This document shows, piece by piece, positions 36,501 through 42,786 of a stretch of 64,000 bases of DNA. The position numbers and the translations under genes were made by a program. The number at the start of each line of letters is the position of its first letter. The first letter of the stretch is position 1. The stretch is from assembly GCA_963383645.1 (NCBI GenBank), contig OY726563.1, positions 41,372,331-41,436,330 on the forward strand, read 5' to 3'. The notes under the pieces were generated by a model, which worked only from the letters and a program-made list of their open reading frames with translations, made no database searches and was not told the origin of the DNA. Origin of the DNA: Muscardinus avellanarius (Eukaryota > Chordata > Mammalia > Rodentia > Gliridae).

Positions 36501-36602
36501 TTCTCATTCATCCTGTTCTTGTTTCCTCCTCAGGATCTCTTAGATGTGAAGAACATCATCCACCAGGAAAAATTTGGGGAGGACATGTCCCACTCACACT
36601 GA
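3071..36602 (+). CDS. HDAC6: Histone deacetylase 6 (28 coding exons, 1410 aa predicted)
   Basis: Cytoplasmic zinc-dependent class IIb deacetylase. It acts on alpha-tubulin, HSP90 and cortactin and binds ubiquitin through a C-terminal zinc finger, linking it to aggresomes. Coding exons: 3071-3166, 3267-3395, 3529-3617, 6850-6934, 7023-7063, 8661-8757, 8896-8993, 11591-11695, 11800-11868, 24338-24464, 24567-24632, 24725-24784, 24862-24951, 26929-27035, 27135-27202, 27414-27576, 27869-27997, 28196-28364, 28620-28753, 29314-29382, 29492-29684, 31043-31192, 34113-34287, 34410-35635, 35718-35870, 36007-36153, 36236-36364, 36534-36602. All introns are GT-AG and phases close, totalling 4233 nt with stop. 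The start has A at -3 and begins [17 protein letters not shown], like the human protein. Human HDAC6 is 1215 aa; the extra length lies in exon 25. No frameshift or premature stop was seen. Confidence 0.98.
4230..4440 (+). mobile_element. L2-like LINE 3' fragment
   Basis: The run with TTGCTCTTCTTCCAACATGT, then CAGGCACCCTCCTGTCTTGG, matches the shape of old L2 3' ends. It is diverged, so the assignment is by eye. Confidence 0.55.
4535..6720. mobile_element. Cluster of B1-ID composite SINEs in HDAC6 intron 4
   Basis: Mostly sense copies (TGTAATCCCAGCATTC, AACTCAGTGAGACCC, TAGCTCGGAGGTAGAATGCC) with an antisense piece at about 4640-4840. Several ID halves stand in tandem, for example 5180-5230 and 5262-5310. 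5331-5655 between the two clusters is not SINE. Confidence 0.88.
6850..27035 (+). CDS. HDAC6: HDAC6 catalytic domain 1, exons 5-15
   Basis: First deacetylase domain, from [15 protein letters not shown] to [16 protein letters not shown]. By my codon count the active-site residues are H216-H217 in [10 protein letters not shown]254 and H256 in [11 protein letters not shown]347 in AAGFDAL and Y387 in GGYNL, so the Zn and charge-relay positions are all kept. Exons: 6850-6934, 7023-7063, 8661-8757, 8896-8993, 11591-11695, 11800-11868, 24338-24464, 24567-24632, 24725-24784, 24862-24951, 26929-27035. The domain is split by a 12.5 kb intron after the codon start of DPS (11868). Confidence 0.97.
7064..8660 (+). 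other. HDAC6 intron 6: MIR and SINE array
   Basis: A MIR fragment lies at about 7165-7300 (CTTGGGCAAGTCTTGAGCCT). B1-ID SINEs in sense orientation fill 7525-8395, with an (AAAT)n tail at about 8200-8253. The last 260 nt before the exon 7 acceptor look single-copy. Confidence 0.85.
8994..11590 (+). other. HDAC6 intron 8: SINE array
   Basis: Sense SINEs fill 9043-10365, interrupted by an antisense insertion (9636-9858) and an AT-rich simple repeat (about 9470-9535). 10370-10875 is repeat-poor, perhaps an old LINE remnant. A sense SINE (about 10880-11060) and an antisense one (11063-11278) follow as a close inverted pair. 11280-11590 shows nothing I can name. Confidence 0.85.
9636..9858 (-). 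mobile_element. Antisense B1-ID SINE nested in another SINE, with TSD
   Basis: The direct repeat TTAGTGAGATTCTT flanks it at 9622-9635 and 9859-9872. It reads poly-T, GGAACCCAGCAGC, GGCTTCGAACCTGCACGATC, CACCACGCCCAGC, so it lies on the minus strand and is nearly full length. It interrupts a sense SINE. Confidence 0.9.
12852..13048 (-). mobile_element. Antisense SINE (short-linker subfamily) with 14-bp TSD
   Basis: The direct repeat GAGATCCTGTTTTA flanks it at 12838-12851 and 13049-13062. It belongs to the subfamily whose ID half reads GGTTCCTGGAAGCCCTTCTA (antisense) and whose B1 half has the short AAGCCAGCGCG linker. Confidence 0.92.
13131..13297 (+). repeat. (AAAT)n and (CA)n microsatellites at SINE tails
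   Basis: AAAT units run at about 13137-13188 and CA units at about 13256-13297, each directly after an ID half. Confidence 0.95.
14162..14327 (+). repeat. (AAAT)n and (CA)n microsatellites at SINE tails
   Basis: AAAT units run at about 14164-14213 and CA units at about 14275-14326, with one ID half between them. The layout copies that at 13131-13297. Confidence 0.95.
15534..15715 (+). mobile_element. Sense SINE of the short-linker subfamily
   Basis: Reads GCCAGGCGTGGTGGCGCACG, then GCCGCGCTGGCTTAAGAGAC, then GGTTTCCAGGAACCCCAGTA. It is the sense partner of the antisense copy at 15898-16129. Confidence 0.9.
15898..16129 (-). mobile_element. Antisense SINE with (TA)n/poly-T tail and TSD
   Basis: TGAATAATAT occurs at 15888-15897 and again at 16130-16139, bracketing an antisense copy of the short-linker subfamily. 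The left tail contains an alternating TA run up to about 15930, which blurs the exact left edge of the insertion. Confidence 0.85.
20592..20668 (+). repeat. (CA)n(CG)n(CA)n alternating purine-pyrimidine tract
   Basis: A 77-bp uninterrupted alternation of A/G with C that includes a CGCGCGCGCG core, at the tail of a sense ID half. Confidence 0.97.
22745..23254 (+). other. Repeat-poor segment inside intron 10
   Basis: About 500 bp without a SINE. It looks like single-copy intron sequence, and I see no open frame, splice-site pair or motif that I can support. Confidence 0.6.
24249..24322 (-). mobile_element. Lone ID element just upstream of exon 11
   Basis: Reads GTGCTGGGAATCAAACCCAG, then TGCTAGACAAGCACT, the antisense of an ID element. 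It ends about 15 nt before the exon 11 acceptor at 24337. Confidence 0.85.
24952..26928 (+). other. HDAC6 intron 14: sense SINE array and MIR
   Basis: Sense B1-ID SINEs run head to tail from 25013 to 26540, with a (GAAA)n tail at about 26136-26197, and a lone ID element sits at about 26550-26632. A MIR fragment at about 26690-26825 (GTAAGTCACTTCACTG ... AATTAAATGAGGTTA) lies just before exon 15. Confidence 0.88.
27135..27576 (+). CDS. HDAC6: HDAC6 inter-domain linker, exons 16-17
   Basis: Exon 16 (27135-27202) codes [20 protein letters not shown], matching the end of catalytic domain 1. Exon 17 (27414-27576) codes an acidic, poorly conserved linker ([18 protein letters not shown]) and then the start of domain 2 ([17 protein letters not shown]). 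Junctions are in phase on both sides. Confidence 0.95.
27577..31042 (+). other. SINE-poor introns 17-22 around catalytic domain 2
   Basis: One sense B1-ID SINE lies at about 27608-27800. From there to 31042 I see no SINE. Intron 20 (28754-29313) and intron 22 (29685-31042) are single-copy, apart from (TG)n at 30470-30511. No open frame in them looks like a gene. Confidence 0.8.
27869..34287 (+). CDS. HDAC6: HDAC6 catalytic domain 2 (tubulin deacetylase), exons 18-24
   Basis: Second deacetylase domain, the main tubulin deacetylase in known HDAC6 proteins. Active-site residues by codon count are H609-H610 in [10 protein letters not shown]648 and H650 in the [10 protein letters not shown] motif, D741 in SAGFDAA and Y781 in GGYNL. 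The motif has Ile where human has Val (WDVHH), and FEDDAS replaces human FEDDPS; both are mild. Exons: 27869-27997, 28196-28364, 28620-28753, 29314-29382, 29492-29684, 31043-31192, 34113-34287. Catalytic competence is expected. Confidence 0.97.
30470..30511 (+). repeat. (TG)n microsatellite
   Basis: About 21 TG units in HDAC6 intron 22. Unlike most dinucleotide runs in the window it is not attached to a recognisable SINE. Confidence 0.95.
31193..34112 (+). other. HDAC6 intron 23: SINEs and MIR fragments
   Basis: Sense SINEs at 31318-31760, 31915-32030, 32495-32690 and 33336-33500; antisense SINEs at 32035-32475 and 33590-33890. MIR-like pieces fill about 32770-33325 (CACAGATGAGGAAAGTAAGT; ACACAAGTCATTTAAGCATT). 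33895-34112 before exon 24 looks single-copy. Confidence 0.85.
34410..35635 (+). CDS. HDAC6: HDAC6 exon 25: expanded SE14 tetradecapeptide repeat domain
   Basis: A single 1226-nt exon coding residues 838-1245. After an EGPSSS/TKK leader like human HDAC6, the sequence enters a tandem array of the 14-residue unit [15 protein letters not shown] count 19 units at 34649-35449, then a diverged unit ([14 protein letters not shown]) at 35450-35491. In human HDAC6 this Ser/Glu-containing repeat (SE14) has about eight diverged copies and is linked to cytoplasmic retention and tau binding. Here the units are almost identical, which points to recent expansion. The array is acidic, Thr/Ser/Glu-rich and probably disordered. 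It stays open because 42 nt is 14 codons. The donor GTAAGG at 35636 ends the exon; reading on hits a stop at 35672-35674. Confidence 0.95.
34649..35449 (+). repeat. 42-nt coding tandem repeat, 19 units
   Basis: Units run at 42 nt, except unit 12 (35111-35155), which is 45 nt with one extra codon (EETSVGR). Most variation is at two sites: GCTACGTCA versus GCCACCTCA (silent), and the variant junction VGK-AKV at unit pairs 2/3, 8/9 and 15/16. The recurrence of that variant every six to seven units suggests duplication of multi-unit blocks. Confidence 0.97.
35718..35870 (+). CDS. HDAC6: HDAC6 exon 26 with 33-nt in-frame duplication
   Basis: Codes [19 protein letters not shown] and onward. An 11-codon unit ([11 protein letters not shown] / [11 protein letters not shown]) is present twice in tandem at 35763-35795 and 35796-35828, differing by one base. 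Human HDAC6 has one [12 protein letters not shown] segment here. The exon ends with an acidic EDFDDDDQ before the zinc finger. Confidence 0.93.
36007..36602 (+). CDS. HDAC6: HDAC6 ubiquitin-binding zinc finger (ZnF-UBP), exons 27-29
   Basis: Exons 36007-36153, 36236-36364 and 36534-36602. The fold is recognised from [63 protein letters not shown] and YPC, which hold the Cys/His zinc ligands. Human YCGRY is YCSRY here, so the arginine used in ubiquitin binding is kept. In known HDAC6 this domain binds the free C-terminal GG of ubiquitin. The protein ends [10 protein letters not shown] before TGA at 36600-36602. Confidence 0.97.
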
Positions 36603-36940
36603 ACCTCAGAACATGCTCTTTCTCTACCACCTGAGGCCCAAGACAGCCCAGCCTTAGTTCACTGCAACCCATACCCTGCCCCGTTCTGAATATCCTTTGC
36701 AAGTTGCCCAGGGGTGCCTATTTAAATACAAATACTTTTAAGAGGACTACAGTGACCAACTCTGGATCTGCCCCTGTCCACTGCCTGCTTGAATAGCTAC
36801 TACTCTACCCTAGATGGAAAGAAGGGCAGCTTAGTGGCCCTGAGAGAGCTGAAATCACATTGAAAACATTGGAAGGGGGACAACTGGCAGTTATGGTGGG
36901 ATTGCATATTTAATAAAGTACAAGTTGTTACAAAAACCTG
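36603..36940 (+). terminator. HDAC6: HDAC6 3' UTR and polyadenylation signal
   Basis: AATAAA lies at 36912-36917, about 310 nt after the stop codon, with GTTGTTAC downstream. The 3' UTR is short and SINE-free. The exact cleavage site is inferred to be about 15-25 nt after the hexamer. Confidence 0.85.
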
Positions 36941-38080
36941 GATAAAGCCTTTTAACTTTGAGTATGTTGAGAACCCCACACGCCCAGCCAGCAGGGCTGA
37001 AAAGTATAGAGGGAATGAAGAAGTGGGTCTGCATCAAGGTCAAACCCCTGCCCATCCATTGCCCCCCAAAATCAAAGTAAAATGGAGCAGGCAGATTGCT
37101 CAAGTGGGCATTAAATAGTATAATCCATGAGAAATGAGCGCCTGCCTTAGATATAGAGACCTCATGGCCAGACCCAGCTACACCCTAGGTTGAAAAGACA
37201 AGGGAACTCAGAAAGTATCCTCACCAGGCCTGTTTCCCCATTTGGTTCATTGGCGTAATTGATAGGGTTGGGATGTGTTCAGGTTTAACTCAGATGTGTT
37301 TAGGGGGTAGCATGTTGGTCAAAAGAGTATGTACCAATGCTTAGAGAAAAGAAAATGGAGATTTGGGAGTTTTACTTCTCCCTAATAATCAGAATTGCTT
37401 TGGCTGAGGTTTCCAGGGCTTTTTTTTTTTTTTTTTTTTTTTTTTTTGGTACTGGGGATTGAAACCAGGGCCATTCTACCTCCAAGTTATACCCCCAGCC
37501 CTATTGTCACTTTCTGATCTCAAGAGGACCACCAGAGGTCAGGGCTGGGAAAGGGCAAGAGGGTTTGGACCAGGACCCCTCCTAGGAATAGTACTATCGA
37601 TGGCTCTTTCATACTTCTATCTTCTTGATCAGAACTGTGTCCAACGAATGCCATAGCTGCAAGGGAGTCTGAGAAACCTGAAACTTGCATACCCACCTCA
37701 AATCGGGGTCTTAGTTGGGCATAGTGGCTCCCGCTTGCATCCCAGGGCTCGAGGGGGAAGGGCTGCTGAGACAGGAGGATGGCAGGTTTGAGCCCAGTCT
37801 CAGCACCTTAGCAAGACCCTCAGCAACCTAGCCAAGACCCTGCTTTTAAATAAATAAAAAGGGGCTGAGGGTGTAGCTGGGAGGTAGAATGTCCCTAGAT
37901 TCAGTCCATAGTACCACAAAGGGGGGAGGTAGGTGTCTTTCTGCCCTAGCCGAATAGTCCCTTCCCACAACTCTTTCCCTCAGGGGTCAGACCCAGCCCT
38001 CTCCAGAGTTAGCAAAAAGCACAGCTGAAGCTACCACAGGCCTCAAAGAAGCACCCGAAAACGTTTCCAAAGTCCTGCCC
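36941..38080. other. HDAC6-ERAS intergenic segment
   Basis: An antisense ID half with a long poly-T lies at about 37417-37505 and a sense B1-ID SINE at about 37708-37920. The rest looks single-copy. No gene was seen. Confidence 0.75.
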
Positions 38081-39060
38081 TCCGGATCAAGACCCAACAC
38101 TCCCAGGCAGAAGCCGCCCGGTCCCGACCGCCTCGGGCGAGAGGGATGCGCGCGGAGCCCGGCGGCCCACACCGCGGCCCCCAGACCCGCCTTCGCGCGC
38201 TCCAGTCGGGTTCCCGGGCCGGACCCTGGTGGTGGCCGGCGCGCCCGCGGCGGGGGCTGCAGGGAGGGCGGGAGGGGAGGGAGGGCGCTGCGCATGCCCG
38301 CTGACCCCGCCCCTCGGCCCGGGGGTCAGGAGCCGGGCCCCCCGGTCGGTCCTGTCACACCTGCCGCCGCGTCCCAGCGCACGCCTCTCCGCGGACACAG
38401 GTGAGCGCGTTGCCGGAGCCCCGCTCCACCGCACGACGGAGGTGCTCCCTTCCCGCCAGGTTTGAGGAGACCCTTCCCGGTGCGCTCCCCTCTCTCTCTG
38501 CTAGGCGCCGGCCCCGCGCGCCCCGCCGGGAGCCGGGCTGCTTTGGGGATGGGACCCGGAGGAGCGCCCGGGCGCCACGGCTGCGGATGAGGCTAAAGCG
38601 GGGCCGCCGCGGGGACAGCGTTAGGGTTGCCCCTCACTGCCCCGGGCCGACCGGGAAAGTGCGGGACCCGCGCCGCGTCCAGGCTGGCCCTGGAAGCGGG
38701 AATTCAGGGTCTTCCATCGGGGCCACCCGGTTCCTCTGCCACTCTTCCCTGACCCGGCAACGCGTCTCCCTCGGCCCGGCAGCCCGGAGCGGGCGGCCCC
38801 CGGGCCTGAGGGACCCTTGGGGACTCGTCACCGCACCCGCCGCGGCGGGCTCGGTGGTCTGGAGCAGAGGGGCCGACCCCGTTCTGTGGCGGCTCTTTCG
38901 GGCCTGGGCGACCTGGTGCTATTCCTCGTCGCCTTGCTTCTGTGAACTCGCTGTCCCGCGTCCATACAACGGGCTTGGTGGCAGCAACCTCGGCCTCCCC
39001 GGGGTGGCGCCAAACTGAGGTGAATGTGGACAATTTAGGGTTCGCCCCAGCTTCCACCAA
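38080..39060 (+). promoter_or_regulatory. ERAS: CpG island: probable ERAS promoter and non-coding exon 1
   Basis: About 1 kb of very GC-rich, CpG-dense DNA starting about 1.1 kb after the HDAC6 3' end. A consensus donor (ACACAG|GTGAGC) lies at 38400/38401, and no TATA box is evident. In humans the ERAS transcript starts about 1.5 kb after HDAC6 and has a non-coding first exon, so this fits that role; the join to 41158 is inferred. Open frames here (for example 38401-39018) look like GC-rich shadows. Confidence 0.65.
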
Positions 39061-39211
39061 GCTCCCGGGAGAGTGTCTGCTGCACTTACGGCCAGAGTCG
39101 CCCGCGCCATCATCCAGAGGAAGGAGCCCTTCTCACAACTTCTCCCACCCCTCATCATGGCACCCCTCCCCCTTCCCAGCTTCTCAGTCCCCAAACTTGG
39201 GAGTACCCTGC

Positions 39212-39250
<39 letters not shown>

Positions 39251-41157
39251 CCCACGTGTGCACTTGTGGTACTGGGGATTGAACCCAGGGATGCTCTACT
39301 ACTGAGCTACACTCCCAGCACTTTTTATTTTTTATATAGAGACACTCATTAAGTTGTTCTTGCTGGCCTCGAACTTGCCAACCCGCCTCACCTTCCTCAG
39401 TGGCTGGGATTGCAGAGCTTCCCCTGCCTTTTAATCTCTACAGAAAACCAGCAGCTCTACCTTAAAAATATACCAGACCAGCCTCAGCAACTTAGCTAGG
39501 CCCTCAGCAACTTTATGAGACTCCCACTTGAAAATTTAAAAATGGGGCTGGAGGTGTAGCTCAGAGGTAGAACACTCCTTGGTTCAATCCCCAGTACCAC
39601 AAAATAATTAATAATTATATATTATATAGTGAAGGGACCAGAGCCTGGTCACTTCTTTCCTTCTGCACTGCTGTTACCACACTCTCTGGCCTGCTCTATT
39701 ACGGTGGCTCCTCCATACTTTCTACTGCCCTCGTCCCTCTCCCTCAGCGTATCCTAACAACTAGGTCTTCTCCCTCTTTCTGTCCCCAAACTTTGGGGCT
39801 CCCCAACACTCCGTTGTCCCTTGTCCCGCATGTTTCCTGCATTCTGCTCCCTCATTCTGGGCAAGTACTTCCAGTGAACCATTTTTAGGGATCCGTCCAC
39901 CTGGGCCCTTGCCCTCCCCCACCCCAACCTCCAGATCCCAAACTCAACAGAACTTCCCACGGACACCTGGGAACTCTGCCCCTAGGTTTCCAGGGAGAAT
40001 GTAAAAGCCATTTATGATGCACTGGTGGAGGGCACTTCCCAAACCAGAGGTGGAGGTGCTTTCAATGCGTTAATGGTGATTTGCTATTAATAGCTAACAC
40101 GAATTGAGCACCTGCTGTGTGCCTAGCCTCTTCTAATATGCAAGATAGTTTCCTTGTTTATCATGTTTATTATCTCTCCCTGCCAGCATCTAATGCTCCC
40201 CAGGCAGGGCAGAGTCTGTTTTGTTTGGTGTTATATTACAATGCCTGCCATACTGGGAGATTCTTGAATCAATCAATGGAGATTGACTAATAAAAATGCT
40301 TAACAGTGGCTGAGCACCTTCTGCATACCAACACCTACTACTGAAGTATATATTACTCGATTTTCTTTGTTGTCCGTTCCCAGAAAACAGTATGGATACA
40401 GACAACAACGTAGAATGTAATGTAGAATGTACGAGGTAATGTTCATGGGGCCAGAAGTTGTCTGTTTTTTTTTGCGTGTGTACCTCTGTGTCCCTGATAC
40501 ACAGTAGATTCTCAACAAATATATGTTGGTAATTAATAAGACTAAACTCTAATGAAAATGGTTAACAGACTACACAATTTCCTTATTTATTTGGTTATCT
40601 TTTTAGATAATAACTTCCTTTTAGAACATTAGCTCTTGACAGACAACTGCCTGCTGCTGCCTCAAGGCCAGGGTTCATTGGCAACCATAGCAAACAAAAT
40701 CCGGTGGTTCCCCCAAGGAAGCACCAGGGACCACTAATGGGTATGGAGATTTTATCTGGGTGATAAAAATGTTCTAAATTTTACACATCTCTGAATATGC
40801 TAAAATCCTTTGTGTCGTATATTTTACCTGGGAGGGGCTTTGTGGGCTATAGATTATGTCTCATTAAAGCTGCTTGAAAACCCCTGCTTTAGGACTGAAG
40901 GAGTAGTAGCTAAGTGGCAGGGAGGCCCTGAGATTGATCCCAGGTACCACAAAAAAAAAAAAAGAGAAAGAAAAATCCCGCCTTCTGCCTTCCGGAGAGC
41001 TCATCTGGGAAACAGAAGTAGGGGAGAGCAACAGAAATATTCTAAGAGGAGAAGGTGATCAGCATACAATAGGCACTCAATGAACGTTGATTCAATGACA
41101 CTCAGCTGTCCCTTGTCCCCAGATGCTCTCCCCTAAAACATCTGTTCTCACCCGCAG
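39060..41157 (+). other. Probable ERAS intron 1: repeats
   Basis: (TG)n at about 39214-39249 next to an antisense ID-type SINE (39262-39420), a sense SINE fragment at 39475-39605, a MIR at about 40085-40240 (GAATTGAGCACCTGCTGTGT), MIR/L2-like tails near 40480-40530 and 41065-41100, and an L1-like 3' fragment near 40741-40810. The remainder is single-copy with no gene seen. Confidence 0.7.
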
Positions 41158-42137
41158 TGCCTGCGTTTACCTCTCTTCCCTGAGCTGAGCTGCCTGTTTG
41201 GGGCATGGAGCTGCCAACAAAGCCTAGCGTCTTTGACCTGGGTCTGGGCACTTGGAGCCCCAAGCCCCGGGAGGAGAGCCGAGAAACTTGGGCACAGCAA
41301 AAGGGCAGCAACAAGCAGCTGCCTGAGTACAAGGCGGTGGTGGTGGGCGCCAGCGGCGTGGGCAAGAGTGCACTGACCATCCAGATGACCCATGGGTGCT
41401 TCGTGGAGGACCACGACCCCACCATCCAAGATTCCTACTGGAAGGAGGTGGTCCTGGACCACAGCGGCTACATTCTGAACGTGCTGGACACAGCCGGGCA
41501 GGACATTCACAAGGCCCTGCGTGACCAGTGCTTGGCAGTTGGTGATGGTGTGCTGGGTGTCTTTGCCCTTGACGACCCTGAGTCTTTGGATCAGCTGCAG
41601 CAGATGCGGGCCACCTGGGGCCCTCGCCACACCCGGCCCCTTGTCCTGGTGGGGAACAAGTGTGACCTTGTGACCAGCACCAGAGATGCCCATGCTGCTG
41701 CTGCAGCCCTCGCCCAAAGCTGGGGGGCCCCCTTCGTGGAGACCTCTGCCAAGACGCGCCAAGGTGTGGAGGAAGCCTTTTCCCTGCTCATCCATGAGAT
41801 CCAGAAGTTCCGGCAGGCCGTGGCAGGCCGAGGGGAGAGAGCCCGGCACCAGAAGGCCATGTGTAGCTGTGGCTGCTCTGTGGCCTGAAGATCTTGGTGG
41901 AGAAAATGGCTCCTCCCCAAGATCAGGGTGACAGGGTGATGGTTCCTTCAACATGAGACTCCCCCACCAGTTACTAGTATGGACACCGTGGGTATAATGG
42001 GGATAGATGGACACCTTTCTTAATTTCATTTGGTGAGGGGCTTTTTGGTAACATGGGAGTTTCTAGTTTTGGCTGTATTACATCAAGTTGAATGGATTTG
42101 TAGGAAATAAAATAGTTCTTTCGTTTCGAAGCTGCCT
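41158..42137 (+). other. ERAS: ERAS terminal exon with 3' UTR and polyadenylation signal
   Basis: The exon begins after the acceptor at 41156-41157 (an alternative is CCCCAG at 41121). The stop is TGA at 41886-41888. AATAAA at 42106-42111 is the likely polyadenylation signal, giving a 3' UTR of about 240 nt. The last 110 nt are duplicated at 43098-43207. Confidence 0.85.
41205..41888 (+). CDS. ERAS: ERas, embryonic constitutively active Ras GTPase
   Basis: Small GTPase of the Ras family, known in mouse embryonic stem cells as an activator of PI3K signalling at the plasma membrane. The 227-residue product starts [19 protein letters not shown] and has the ~40-residue N-terminal extension typical of ERas. 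The P-loop is GASGVGKS with Ser50 where H-Ras has Gly12, which explains GTPase deficiency. DTAGQ, NKCD and ETSAKT are present. The C terminus CSCGCSVA has a CAAX box (CSVA) with upstream cysteines suited to palmitoylation. The coding region is a single exon; an acceptor (CACCCGCAG) at 41157 and the context GGGGCATGG support the start. Human ERas is 233 aa and mouse 227. Confidence 0.97.
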   Translation: MELPTKPSVFDLGLGTWSPKPREESRETWAQQKGSNKQLPEYKAVVVGASGVGKSALTIQMTHGCFVEDHDPTIQDSYWKEVVLDHSGYILNVLDTAGQDIHKALRDQCLAVGDGVLGVFALDDPESLDQLQQMRATWGPRHTRPLVLVGNKCDLVTSTRDAHAAAAALAQSWGAPFVETSAKTRQGVEEAFSLLIHEIQKFRQAVAGRGERARHQKAMCSCGCSVA

Positions 42138-42223
42138 CCGTACCAAGTGTTTTGTGGGTGGGAGTGTGACTAGTTAGAATGTTATTTGAACTATGAGAAT
42201 TTTTTCATTCAAGAAATTTGAAA

Positions 42224-42430
42224 GCCGGGCGTGGTGGCTCAGGCTTGTAATCCCAGCATTTGGGAGGCTGAGACAGGAGGATCCCAGTTTGTGGCCAGCC
42301 TCAGCTACTTAGTGAGGCCCTTTGCAACTCCATGAGACCCTGCTTCGAAATAAAGAATAAAAAATAGGGCTGGGGGTGTAGCTCGGAGGTAGAATGCTCC
42401 TGGGTTCCATCCTCAGGACCACACACAAAA
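42224..42430 (+). mobile_element. Young B1-ID SINE between ERAS and PCSK1N 3' ends
   Basis: A full-length sense copy starting GCCGGGCGTGG, flanked by a perfect 12-bp target-site duplication AAGAAATTTGAA at 42211-42222 and 42431-42442. It sits in the roughly 550-bp gap between the two convergent polyadenylation signals. Confidence 0.95.
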
Positions 42431-42659
42431 AAGAAATTTGAAGTCAGAAGGGGTGGTGCTGCAGTGCCTGAAAGCCACCTCTAAGTCTGCGGCGATACAC
42501 CCCCCCCACCCCAGCTCAGTGAAACCTAGAAGGGCAGCACTGGGTCCTCCTGGGTGGAATTGCCAGAACAAGGAGTGTTTTTACTGTGCAGAACCCTTCT
42601 GCCCAGAGCACCCATCTCCATCCAGTCCAATAGCCCCTACCAACTGCCACTCACACAGA

Positions 42660-42786
42660 CAAACAGCTGCTTCAGATCGTGTTTATTGTAGGGTCAGGGG
42701 GTGGGGATTTGGGGGTTGGGGGAGTAACTGCTCTGGACGTGCTGGCAGGCAGAGTTCTATGGGATGCAACGGATGCGGGAGATGAA
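42660..42786 (-). terminator. PCSK1N: PCSK1N 3' UTR and polyadenylation signal
   Basis: TTTATT at 42682-42687 on the plus strand is AATAAA on the minus strand, about 100 nt past the stop codon at 42789-42787. The gene converges on ERAS, whose signal is about 575 bp away. Confidence 0.85.

Noticed and set aside
38401..39018. 205-codon open frame in the ERAS CpG island
   Set aside because: GC-rich, Arg/Pro-heavy composition with several rival frames on both strands; no family resemblance. It starts at a splice donor, so it would be intronic.
41148..42029. 293-codon minus-strand frame opposite ERAS
   Set aside because: Shadow of the ERAS coding exon. The plus frame has full Ras motifs; the minus frame has none.
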